From positions 336,328-400,327 of the forward strand of contig NZ_JAJFEQ010000007.1 in assembly GCF_020707265.1 (NCBI RefSeq): a DNA stretch of 64,000 bases. Reading direction: 5' to 3'. This document shows positions 1 to 7,098 of this stretch, in pieces. A model generated the notes under the pieces. The model was not told the origin of the DNA and made no database searches. It was given only the letters and a program-made list of their open reading frames with translations. The DNA is from Massilia sp. IC2-477. Lineage in GTDB: Bacteria; Pseudomonadota; Gammaproteobacteria; Burkholderiales; Burkholderiaceae_D. Both the position numbers and the translations under genes were made by a program. Each line of letters begins with the position of its first letter. Position 1 is the stretch's first letter.

Positions 1-620
1 GGCTCGAGCACCGGCAGCCAGGCATAGTGTGAAGCCGTGAAGGCCAGGCTGCCCGCACCCTCGTCCGGCGCCATCACATGCCACAGGCCAGCCACCGGAT
101 CCCAGTACTGCAGCACGCCGCGGGTATGGGCCAGCGCCAGCAGGCGCTGTTCGGGGAAACCGTAATGGGCGGCGGCAAACACGCAATACGAATTGGGCGG
201 CACCGGCATGCTCCGGTCGCAACGCCCCGGATGCGGCGCGGCCGGGCGTTCTTCGAGGCTGTCCCCCAGCGGGAGCGAGCTCACCGGCAGGCCATGCGGC
301 ACGTGGCGCGGCAGCATGGCGTCCTCGCCTGGCCCCCACCAGCCGGGCTGGCGCGAGGGCGTGCCGGACAGGCGCTGCAGGGGCTTGCCGCAGTTCGGGC
401 AGAAGGCGAAACCTTCGGGGTAGATGGGAGCGCAGCCGCAGGCCGTGGGGAGCGAGGCGCCGAGCAGACGGGCGATATCGGGTAGACGCGCGGGCAGGCC
501 GCCCGATGCATGGGCCTGCCAGTCGATGTGGCCCAGCCCTTCGCTCGCCACCAGCGCGAACTGCCCGCTACGCTCGTCTTCCTGCCAGACACTGGCAGGC
601 GTTTCCCATCGGTATGTCAT
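1..620 (-). CDS. Zinc-ribbon protein of unknown function, 3' end outside window
   Basis: The frame opens at an ATG at 618-620 and stays open on the minus strand to the window edge, giving at least 206 residues. It is therefore a 3'-truncated gene as seen here. Residues 61-77 hold four cysteines spaced as CxC, ten residues, then CPNC, which is a small zinc-ribbon pattern. The rest is rich in Trp, Pro and aromatic residues, and the visible end (YWDPVAGLWHVM) looks like a strand-rich, propeller-like repeat, but I do not recognise a family. It diverges from the M29-like peptidase gene and shares its upstream region. The zinc ribbon is seen directly; any function would be a guess. Confidence 0.7.
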   Translation of the reverse strand, partial: MTYRWETPASVWQEDERSGQFALVASEGLGHIDWQAHASGGLPARLPDIARLLGASLPTACGCAPIYPEGFAFCPNCGKPLQRLSGTPSRQPGWWGPGEDAMLPRHVPHGLPVSSLPLGDSLEERPAAPHPGRCDRSMPVPPNSYCVFAAAHYGFPEQRLLALAHTRGVLQYWDPVAGLWHVMAPDEGAGSLAFTASHYAWLPVLE

Positions 621-803
621 CCGTCGCCCTGTGCCTCAGATAATTGATCGAAATCTAGTTGATGCCGTGTTGTTGTTGCACAAATCATAGCGCCGGCCAC
701 TGCCGCGCGGCGCGCCGTACACGGGGTAGCGCGCCCTGACACCCGAAGGATCAATAGATGAGCCAATTGCGGCCCCAGGCGCGGAACTTTTGGCCAACAT
801 ACG

Positions 804-809
804 TATAAT
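804..809 (+). promoter_or_regulatory. Consensus -10 box upstream of the M29-like peptidase gene
   Basis: A perfect TATAAT lies 31 nt before the chosen ATG at 841, so transcription would start near 816 and leave a leader of about 25 nt. No good -35 hexamer sits 16-18 nt upstream. This box also argues against the in-frame TTG at 790 and ATG at 808 as starts, because both lie upstream of or inside it. Confidence 0.5.
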
Positions 810-840
810 GGCGCCGATTTCCCCTTCATTTCCGTCGAAC

Positions 841-1902
841 ATGCATACCCCCGCTGCACCCGAACCCCTTGCGCAGGATGCGCTGCCCGCCCACGCCGTC
901 GAGGCCGCAACCCGGCACCTGGGCGACATCCTGAGGGTCGCCGTCGAGCACGGTCCGGGGCACGGGGCGCTGGTGGTCTACGACGAACGCACCGCCCTGT
1001 CGCGCGCGCTGCTGGCAGGCTACCGGCGCAATCTGCCAGATGCACGTTTCGTTGACTTCGACGCCACCACGCCGGACGAGGTGCTGGCGGCCTTCCGCGC
1101 GATGGCGCCGAAGGACCTGGTGGTGCTGGTCCAGTCGACCAATTTCCGCCTCGACGGCTTTCGCATCCGGGTCGAACTGTTCAAGCTGGGCCTGAAGGTG
1201 ATCGAGCACGTGCATCTGTCGCGCATGCCGGGCCCGCAGTCCGAGCACTACATCGAAGCGCTGGCCTACGACCCGGCCTACTTTCGCGGTACCGGGCGCG
1301 CGCTCAAGGAGCGCATCGACGTGGCGACGCATGCGCGCGTGCTCGGTGGCGGCGAAACCCTGTACTTTTCTTCGCCGTTCGAGCCGGCCAAGCTGAATGT
1401 GGGCGACTACAGCGAAATGCACAATGTCGGCGGCCAGTTCCCGATCGGCGAAGTGTTCACCGAAGCGCTCGACCTGGAAGCGGTGCACGGCCGGGTGCAG
1501 GTGCACGTCTTCGGCGACACCAATTACCGTTCCAATCGTCCTGAGCTGCCGGTGACCCTGGTCATCGAGCGCGGGCGCGTGGTGGGCACGGAGAACGCCA
1601 CCCCGGCCTTCCAGGAAGTGCTGGACAAGATCACTGCGGACGAAGGCGAAGTCTGGGTGCGCGAACTGGGCTTCGGCCTGAACCGCGCCTTCACCCGCGA
1701 ACGCCGCGTGGACGACATCGGCACCTACGAGCGCATGTGCGGCATCCACCTGTCGCTCGGCGCCAAGCACGGCGTGTATCCGAAACCGGGCTTCAAGCGC
1801 AAGGATGCGCGCTACCACATCGACGTATTCGCAGTCACGGACGCCGTCTACCTGGGCGAGGAACGTGTTTACGCGGACGGCGAGTGGATTTGTAACAAGT
1901 AA
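841..1902 (+). CDS. Leucyl-aminopeptidase-like protein, M29 (AmpS/aminopeptidase T) type
   Basis: This 353-residue protein resembles the M29 metallo-aminopeptidase family (AmpS, aminopeptidase T and II), which remove N-terminal residues using two divalent metals. The second half carries the family landmarks in order: a GEVFTE segment, an ELGFGLN segment, an IHLSLG segment and a terminal HID. In M29 these regions supply the Glu, Glu, His and His/Asp metal ligands. No signal peptide is visible, so it should be cytoplasmic. I chose ATG 841 because a TATAAT lies just upstream and the other in-frame starts fall in the promoter. The overall similarity is moderate, and many relatives are annotated only as hypothetical, so peptidase activity is inferred. 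Confidence 0.7.
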   Translation: MHTPAAPEPLAQDALPAHAVEAATRHLGDILRVAVEHGPGHGALVVYDERTALSRALLAGYRRNLPDARFVDFDATTPDEVLAAFRAMAPKDLVVLVQSTNFRLDGFRIRVELFKLGLKVIEHVHLSRMPGPQSEHYIEALAYDPAYFRGTGRALKERIDVATHARVLGGGETLYFSSPFEPAKLNVGDYSEMHNVGGQFPIGEVFTEALDLEAVHGRVQVHVFGDTNYRSNRPELPVTLVIERGRVVGTENATPAFQEVLDKITADEGEVWVRELGFGLNRAFTRERRVDDIGTYERMCGIHLSLGAKHGVYPKPGFKRKDARYHIDVFAVTDAVYLGEERVYADGEWICNK

Positions 1903-1962
1903 CTTTCCGGCACGCCACAAGTGCTACCATGGCTCGTTTGTAACCATTTCGTGGGGCGTTCC

Positions 1963-3147
1963 ATGGCAGGAAATGCAATTTCTTGCGTCGATGAGATCCA
2001 GGCAATCGGTGCTGTGCCGAAGATCCTGGAAACCGTCGCCGCCATGACCGGCCTGCGTTTCGTGTGCATCGCCCACGTGACCCCGGACTCATGGACCGCC
2101 TGCGCCGTCCTCGACAAGCTCGAATTCGGCCTCAAGCCAGGCGATCCGCTCGACGTCACCACCACCCTGTGCGAAGAAGTGCGCGACACCGGCGCCGCCG
2201 TCATCATCGATCACGTGAGCGAAAGCGAGCGCTATCGCGACCACCACACGCCGCGCATCTACGGCTTCCAGAGCTACTTCTCGATTCCCGTGTTCCGCCC
2301 GAACGGCCAGTACTTCGGCACCCTGTGCGGCCTGGACCCGGAACCGGCGCGCCTGACCGATGCCGTCACCGTCTCGACGCTGCAGCTGTTCACCGAGCTG
2401 ATCGCCAAGCAGCTCGAGAGCGAGCAGTCGCTGGGCGAAGCGCGCGCGGCCCTGCTGGACGAGCGCGAGACCGCCGAGCTGCGCGAGCAGTTCATCGCCG
2501 TGCTCGGACACGACCTGCGCACCCCGCTCGGCTCGGTGCTCTCGGCCAGCGAGATCCTGCTGCTCAAGCACCAGGACCCATCGACCCGCCAGGTGGTCGA
2601 ACGCATCCGCCGCAGTACCCGCCGCATGGCGGCGCTGGTCGAGGACGTGGTCGACTTCACGCGCGGCCGCATGGGCAGCGGCATCGCGCTCGACCTGCGT
2701 CCGGTGCGGGGCGCCGACCTGCGGCTCTACGATGTGGTGGACGAGCTCTCGGGCCTGTATCCCGAGCGCCTGATCGACACCGCGATCCAGCCCGGCCTGT
2801 CGCTGCACTGCGACCCCGAGCGGCTGGCGCAGCTGCTGTCCAACCTGCTCAAGAACGCGCTGGTGCACGGCAGCGAACATCATCCGGTCTTCGTCGTCGC
2901 CCACGTGCGCGAGGGCCGCTTCACGCTGCGCGTCACCAACGGCGGCCCCGACCTGAGCCCCGCCGTCATCGCACAGCTCCTGAAGCCCTACTGGCGCGCC
3001 GCCTCGCGCGCCGGCAGCGAAGGCCTTGGACTGGGCCTGTACATCGTCGACCAGATCGCGCGCGGCCATGGCGGCACGATCGACGTCGGCTCGAGCGCCG
3101 GCTCGACCTCCTTCACCTTCACCATGGCCGCCGACGCGCCGGCCTAG
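1963..3147 (+). CDS. GAF-domain sensor histidine kinase
   Basis: A 394-residue soluble sensor kinase. Residues ~10-160 form a GAF-type sensor domain, recognisable from the SYFSIPVFRPNGQYFGTLCG core strand. A short coiled coil leads to the dimerisation domain with H-box VLGHDLRTPLGS, where His183 is the predicted phosphorylation site. The ATPase domain follows, with N-box LLSNLLKNALVHG and glycine-rich loop EGLGLGLYIVDQIARGHGG. No transmembrane segment is present, so it should sense a cytoplasmic signal through the GAF domain. The start is ATG 1963 with a GGGG-containing ribosome site; an in-frame GTG at 1921 has none. No response regulator gene is adjacent, so its partner must lie elsewhere. 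Confidence 0.9.
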   Translation: MAGNAISCVDEIQAIGAVPKILETVAAMTGLRFVCIAHVTPDSWTACAVLDKLEFGLKPGDPLDVTTTLCEEVRDTGAAVIIDHVSESERYRDHHTPRIYGFQSYFSIPVFRPNGQYFGTLCGLDPEPARLTDAVTVSTLQLFTELIAKQLESEQSLGEARAALLDERETAELREQFIAVLGHDLRTPLGSVLSASEILLLKHQDPSTRQVVERIRRSTRRMAALVEDVVDFTRGRMGSGIALDLRPVRGADLRLYDVVDELSGLYPERLIDTAIQPGLSLHCDPERLAQLLSNLLKNALVHGSEHHPVFVVAHVREGRFTLRVTNGGPDLSPAVIAQLLKPYWRAASRAGSEGLGLGLYIVDQIARGHGGTIDVGSSAGSTSFTFTMAADAPA

Positions 3148-3226
3148 CGCGGCGCTTGCGCTAACTGTTCCATTTCCCGATACTGCTTACCGATGAGGTA
3201 ACACGACAACGCAGACGGGAGACAGG

Positions 3227-4663
3227 ATGGACGCAGTTCTTGGAAGGCGCGCATTCACGGCATGCGCATTGGGTAGCCTGATGTTGGCCTGGCTTCCTGC
3301 CCAGGCGCAGGATGCGGAATCGATCGCGCGCATCGAACGCGGGCTGCGCCCGGCGGTCGCGATCCAGGGCGCGAAGCTCGAGACGCGCACCCTGGCCGCC
3401 GAGATGGCGCGCCTGAACGTGCCGGGCGTGAGCATCGCCGTCATCCGCGGCGGCAAGCTCGCCTGGGCCAGGGGCTATGGCGTGACCCATGCGAACGGCC
3501 AGCCGGTGACGCCGCAAACCCTGTTCCAGGCGGCTTCGATCAGCAAGCCCGTCGCCGCGATGGGCGCCCTCAAGATGGTCGAAGCGGGCCAGCTCGACCT
3601 CGACGCCGACATCAATACCGTTCTCACCAGCTGGAAGCTGCCGCCTGGTCCGGCCAAGCGCCCTGCTACCCTGCGCCAGCTGCTGTCGCACACGGCCGGC
3701 ACCACGGTCTCGGGCTTCCCGGGCTATGCCGCCGGCACCCAGGTGCCAGGCCTGGTGCAGGTGCTGGACGGCGCCGCGCCCGCCAATACCGGACCAGTGC
3801 GCATCGAGGGCATGCCGGGCGACGCCTGGAAGTATTCGGGCGGCGGCTACAGCATCGTGCAGCAGGCCATGATCGACCGCTCCGGCCGGCCCTTCGACGC
3901 ACTGATGGAAGAGATGGTCCTGAAGCCGCTCGGCATGAGCGACAGCAGCTTTGCCCAGCCCCTACCCACCGCCCTGCTGGCGCACGCCGCCCTGCCGCAC
4001 AACGCGAAAGGCGTGGCCTACCCGGGCGGCGCCTACACCTATCCGGAACTGGCGGCGGCCGGCATGTGGACGACCCCGACCGACCTGGCGAAATTCGCGC
4101 TCGCCGTGCAGCGCGGCGCTGCCGGCGGCGATGCCGTGCTGTCGCCGACCATGACGCGCACCATGCTGCGCCCGGTGATGAACAACTACGCCCTCGGCGT
4201 GGAAATCGACGGCAAGGCCCCGCAGCACGCCTTCGGCCACGGTGGCAGCAACATGGGTTACCAGAATTCGCTGTACGCCTATGTCCAGCGCGGCGAAGGC
4301 GCGGTCGTCATGACGAATGGCGATGCCGGCGCCGAACTGGCGCAGGAACTGATCCGCGCGGTCGCCGCCGAGTACCGCTGGCCGACCTACCAGACCGTGA
4401 TGCGCAAGGCGATCACCCTGCCGGCCGCCACCCGCGCCAAGCTGGTCGGGCGCTACGAGATCAAGGGACTGGGCAGCTTCGACATCGCCGAGCGCGAGGG
4501 CAAGCTGATGGTGGCGCTGCGCGACAACCAGTGGGAACCGCTGTACGCGGAATCGGCGCGCACGCTATTCGTGCTGTCGCGCGAGCTGGAGCTGCACATG
4601 GCGGACAAGGGCGGGCGGCTGAAGAGCGGCTCGTTCGACGTCGCCTTTACGCGGCAGCGCTGA
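3227..4663 (+). CDS. Secreted serine hydrolase, class C beta-lactamase/penicillin-binding family
   Basis: A 478-residue exported hydrolase. The N-terminus is a signal peptide ending at AQAQ near residue 28. The catalytic SxxK motif is SISK at 104-107, the tyrosine motif appears as YSGGGY, and the third motif (KTG equivalent) appears as HGGSN. This set is typical of the broad AmpC/EstB/D-aminopeptidase superfamily, not of clinical AmpC enzymes. A C-terminal lipocalin-like extension of about 100 residues follows the hydrolase domain, as in many family members. An AGGA-like ribosome site precedes the ATG. The substrate cannot be read from sequence: peptide, ester or cell-wall fragment are all possible. 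The gene end overlaps the convergent MerR gene by 17 nt. Confidence 0.88.
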   Translation: MDAVLGRRAFTACALGSLMLAWLPAQAQDAESIARIERGLRPAVAIQGAKLETRTLAAEMARLNVPGVSIAVIRGGKLAWARGYGVTHANGQPVTPQTLFQAASISKPVAAMGALKMVEAGQLDLDADINTVLTSWKLPPGPAKRPATLRQLLSHTAGTTVSGFPGYAAGTQVPGLVQVLDGAAPANTGPVRIEGMPGDAWKYSGGGYSIVQQAMIDRSGRPFDALMEEMVLKPLGMSDSSFAQPLPTALLAHAALPHNAKGVAYPGGAYTYPELAAAGMWTTPTDLAKFALAVQRGAAGGDAVLSPTMTRTMLRPVMNNYALGVEIDGKAPQHAFGHGGSNMGYQNSLYAYVQRGEGAVVMTNGDAGAELAQELIRAVAAEYRWPTYQTVMRKAITLPAATRAKLVGRYEIKGLGSFDIAEREGKLMVALRDNQWEPLYAESARTLFVLSRELELHMADKGGRLKSGSFDVAFTRQR

Positions 4664-5033
4664 AGCTTGATGTCGGAGTGCGTAGCGGGCAGGCGTCCAG
4701 CGGTTCGGCCAGGCGCTGCGCCAATCCTGCACGCAGTTCCGTGAGGCCCGCGATGCGGGCGTCGATATCCGCCAGCTTGCGCTCCAGGGCCGCCCGCAGC
4801 TCCGCGCCGGAGGTGGCCGGGTCCTGCAACAGCGGCATGCCCGCCTCGATCTCGGCCAGCGTGAAACCCAGCGACTGGGCGGTGCGCAGGTAGCACAACC
4901 ACTCGACCGCTTCCGGCGGATAGTCGCGGTAGCCGTTGCCGCGCCGGCGCGCCGTCAACAGGCCGCGCGCTTCATAAAAACGCAGCGTGTCGCGGCTCAG
5001 GCTTGTTGCCGCCGCCAGTTCTCCGATCTGCAT
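4647..5033 (-). CDS. MerR-family transcriptional regulator
   Basis: A 128-residue MerR regulator. The N-terminus (MQIGELAAATSLSRDTLRFYEARGLL) is the classic winged helix-turn-helix; RRRGNGYRDYPP is the wing, and a coiled-coil dimerisation helix follows from about residue 75. One cysteine lies near the C-terminus (DACPLRT), so the CxnC metal site of CueR or ZntR is not present and the ligand is unknown. It is transcribed divergently from a small membrane protein, and the shared 84-nt gap holds a textbook MerR-type promoter. The regulator therefore most likely controls that gene and itself. The start is fixed by the family N-terminus. Confidence 0.92.
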   Translation of the reverse strand: MQIGELAAATSLSRDTLRFYEARGLLTARRRGNGYRDYPPEAVEWLCYLRTAQSLGFTLAEIEAGMPLLQDPATSGAELRAALERKLADIDARIAGLTELRAGLAQRLAEPLDACPLRTPTSSFSAAA

Positions 5034-5056
5034 CCACCTTCTCCCAAAAAAAGCGC

Positions 5057-5088
5057 TTGACCCTGGAGTGTACTCCAGGCTTGAGGAT
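5057..5088 (+). promoter_or_regulatory. MerR-type promoter with 20-nt spacer and operator palindrome
   Basis: TTGACC at 5057-5062 (-35) and GAGGAT at 5083-5088 (weak -10) are 20 nt apart, longer than the usual 17. The spacer contains a perfect 8-2-8 inverted repeat, CCTGGAGT-GT-ACTCCAGG (5062-5079). Over-long spacers filled by an operator are the hallmark of MerR-activated promoters, where the regulator untwists the DNA. It points towards the membrane-protein gene at 5118. Confidence 0.8.
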
Positions 5089-5117
5089 GTGGACTTCGCA
5101 AGCAACGGAGTCCCGCC

Positions 5118-5519
5118 ATGCCGATTTCCCTCCACACCAACCGCCGCATCGTCAGGGCCAGCGCCATTTATGACCTGCTGGTGACCGCCGCCTTCGCCAC
5201 GCCCTGGACCTTTGCCCTCGTCCACGGCCAGCTCTCCTCCTTGAACGTTCTGTTGGGCGGCGAGGCCCTGCCCGCCTTCATGCCCTTCCATATGTTGTTC
5301 GCCTGCCTGTTGGGCAGCATCGTGCTGGTCTGGTCGGTGTTGCGCATGCTCGAGCCGACCCAGCGCCTGGGACGTTTCGACGGCGTCGGGCGCTTCCTGT
5401 TCTCGCTGTGGATGGCCTGGTGCCTGGCGGTGACAGGGGCGCCGATGCTGTGGCTGTTCGTAGTGCCGGAATTCGCCTGGGGCGTAGCACAGTGGTGGCC
5501 GGTGCGCCGCGATTCCTGA
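5118..5519 (+). CDS. Small multi-pass membrane protein, target of the divergent MerR regulator
   Basis: A 133-residue integral membrane protein with three or four predicted helices (about residues 15-36, 52-78, and 90-122 as one long or two short segments) separated by short loops. I do not recognise a named family. There is no cluster of Cys or His suggesting a metal site, and the histidines are scattered. Its start sits 30 nt downstream of a MerR-type promoter, so it is probably induced by whatever the divergent MerR protein senses. A GGAG ribosome site (ACGGAGTCCCGCC) precedes the ATG. A role in detoxification or envelope stress is a guess from context only. Confidence 0.75.
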   Translation: MPISLHTNRRIVRASAIYDLLVTAAFATPWTFALVHGQLSSLNVLLGGEALPAFMPFHMLFACLLGSIVLVWSVLRMLEPTQRLGRFDGVGRFLFSLWMAWCLAVTGAPMLWLFVVPEFAWGVAQWWPVRRDS

Positions 5520-5658
5520 TGCCCGCATCATGGTTCGACGTGTGCAGGTGAGCATCGATATTTCCATATGGATAGAGCACTGTTCCATAGACAGGAATAG
5601 AATGCTGTATTCGCTTCCTACAAGTCACCTCACCGGGTTCCCCGACAGGTCATGTGAC

Positions 5659-6051
5659 ATGCAGCCGGCCCGATCGACTCGCTCACACTGGCTCACCATG
5701 TCCCCTCTTGTCCTCGTCGCGGAAAGCGATGAACTAACACGCCTGACCCTGCTCTACATGCTGGATGCGCTGGGCTATATCGCCAGTGGCGTCGACGACC
5801 TGGACGATATGTTCAGCGCAATGGAACGGGTGGCCTTCGATATCCTGATCGCCAGCCTTACTTTCCATGATCCCGATGCGGCAGTGATTGCGAGGGAAGC
5901 CAAACTGCGTCAACCCGGGATCAAGGTGATCGTCGCAAGCGGGTACTATCCAGCAGAACAGCTGAAGCCGTGCATCGACGCCTTCGTCCAGAAACCATTT
6001 ACGATGGCACAGATGGACGCGGCAATCAGGCAGTTCGGATTCACCGCATAG
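5659..6051 (+). CDS. Stand-alone degenerate response-regulator receiver protein
   Basis: A CheY-like single-domain receiver with no output domain. The first strand and acidic pocket (LVLVAESDELTR) and the conserved Lys strand (VQKPFT) are present. The strand that should end in the phospho-accepting Asp reads FDILIASLTF, with Ser where Asp is expected. It therefore probably cannot be phosphorylated in the normal way and may act as a fixed-state binding partner. Start choice is uncertain: ATG 5659 has an AGG-containing site at suitable distance (130 aa), while ATG 5698 gives a canonical short receiver N-terminus (117 aa). An in-frame ATG at 5530 would add an unlikely leader. Confidence 0.72.
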   Translation: MQPARSTRSHWLTMSPLVLVAESDELTRLTLLYMLDALGYIASGVDDLDDMFSAMERVAFDILIASLTFHDPDAAVIAREAKLRQPGIKVIVASGYYPAEQLKPCIDAFVQKPFTMAQMDAAIRQFGFTA

Positions 6052-6119
6052 CTCGGCCCTGCGCTTGCACCTGACGCGACGACAGCTGTGAAAGCAGTCA
6101 TATCTGATTAGAATACGCC

Positions 6120-6968
6120 ATGCTCAGCAACGAACAACGTGACCTGTACCGACGCGACGGTTTTCTCGTCCTGCCCGGCTTCAAGAATCTCGACGAGATC
6201 GCAGCACTGCGCCAGCGTGCAGAGCAAATCGTCGACGCCTTCGACCCGACCGAGTCGCGCGCCATCTTCACGACCAAAGACCAGGAACGCGCCAGCGACG
6301 CCTGGTTCCTCGGCTCGGACAACACGGTGCGCTGCTTCTTCGAGGAAGAGGCCTTCGACCCAAGCGGCCAGCTGCGCCAGGCCAAGGCGCTGTCGATCAA
6401 CAAGATCGGCCACGCGATGCACGACCTCGACCCGGTGTTCGATGCCTTCACCCGCGACCCGAAGCTGGCTGCCGTGGCGCGCGACCTCGGCCTCGAGCAG
6501 CCGCAGGTCTGGCAATCCATGTACATCTTCAAGCAGCCGGGCATCGGCGGCGAGGTGCGCTGGCACCAGGATGCGACCTTCTTCGACAGCGATCCGATCA
6601 CCGTGACCACCTTCTGGTTCGCGCTGGAAGATGCCACCGTCGACAACGGCTGCCTGTGGGCCGAACCGGGCGGCCACCGCGGCCCGCTGCGCGAACGCTT
6701 CCTGCGCGACGGGGACCGCATCACGATGGAAAAGCTCGATAGCACTCCCTGGCCCGACGCCAGCACGGCCGTCCCACTGGAAGCGAAGGCCGGCACCCTG
6801 GTGTGCTTCCACGGCCTGCTGCCCCACTACAGCGCACCGAACCGCTCGCCGGTGTCGCGCCACGCGTTCACGTTGCATGCGACCGATGGCCGGGCAGTCT
6901 ACTCGCCGCGCAACTGGATCCAGCGCCAGGACGACTTCCCGGTGCGCAGCTTCGGTCCAACCGCATAA
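6120..6968 (+). CDS. Phytanoyl-CoA dioxygenase (PhyH) family oxygenase
   Basis: A 282-residue Fe(II)/2-oxoglutarate oxygenase of the PhyH family. The HxD iron motif is WHQD (His149, Asp151). The distal histidine is His236 in PHYSAPNRSP, followed by an Arg that would bind 2-oxoglutarate (SRHAF). The fold around VWQSMYIFKQPG and DNGCLWAEPGGH is typical of bacterial PhyH proteins close to human PHYHD1. The family hydroxylates very diverse substrates, so the true substrate is unknown. It is monocistronic: an AT-rich hairpin with a T run follows, and the M1 peptidase gene downstream has its own AT-rich leader. Confidence 0.9.
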   Translation: MLSNEQRDLYRRDGFLVLPGFKNLDEIAALRQRAEQIVDAFDPTESRAIFTTKDQERASDAWFLGSDNTVRCFFEEEAFDPSGQLRQAKALSINKIGHAMHDLDPVFDAFTRDPKLAAVARDLGLEQPQVWQSMYIFKQPGIGGEVRWHQDATFFDSDPITVTTFWFALEDATVDNGCLWAEPGGHRGPLRERFLRDGDRITMEKLDSTPWPDASTAVPLEAKAGTLVCFHGLLPHYSAPNRSPVSRHAFTLHATDGRAVYSPRNWIQRQDDFPVRSFGPTA

Positions 6969-6991
6969 GCCCAGGTTCTCCCCTCGGCAGA

Positions 6992-7021
6992 GATACATAT
7001 GCATCATGTATCAGCTTTTTT
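6992..7021 (+). terminator. Weak candidate terminator after the PhyH gene
   Basis: GATACAT and ATGTATC form a perfect 7-nt inverted repeat with a 7-nt loop (6992-7012), followed after AGC by a run of six T. The stem is AT-rich and the T run starts 3 nt late, so termination would be weak. It could instead be an operator. Confidence 0.35.
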
Positions 7022-7038
7022 ACAATTCCACCGAACAA

Positions 7039-7067
7039 TTGACTATTAGGTAAAGCTAGAATAGTTT
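7039..7067 (+). promoter_or_regulatory. Candidate sigma-70 promoter for the M1 peptidase cassette
   Basis: TTGACT (7039-7044) and TAGTTT (7062-7067) are 17 nt apart in an unusually AT-rich stretch 30 nt before the first M1 peptidase start. A TAGAAT at 7057-7062 overlaps. The -35 is good and the -10 is poor. Confidence 0.35.
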
Positions 7068-7098
7068 TTCCTATTCCAATTAAAATTCCAGGGGAAAT

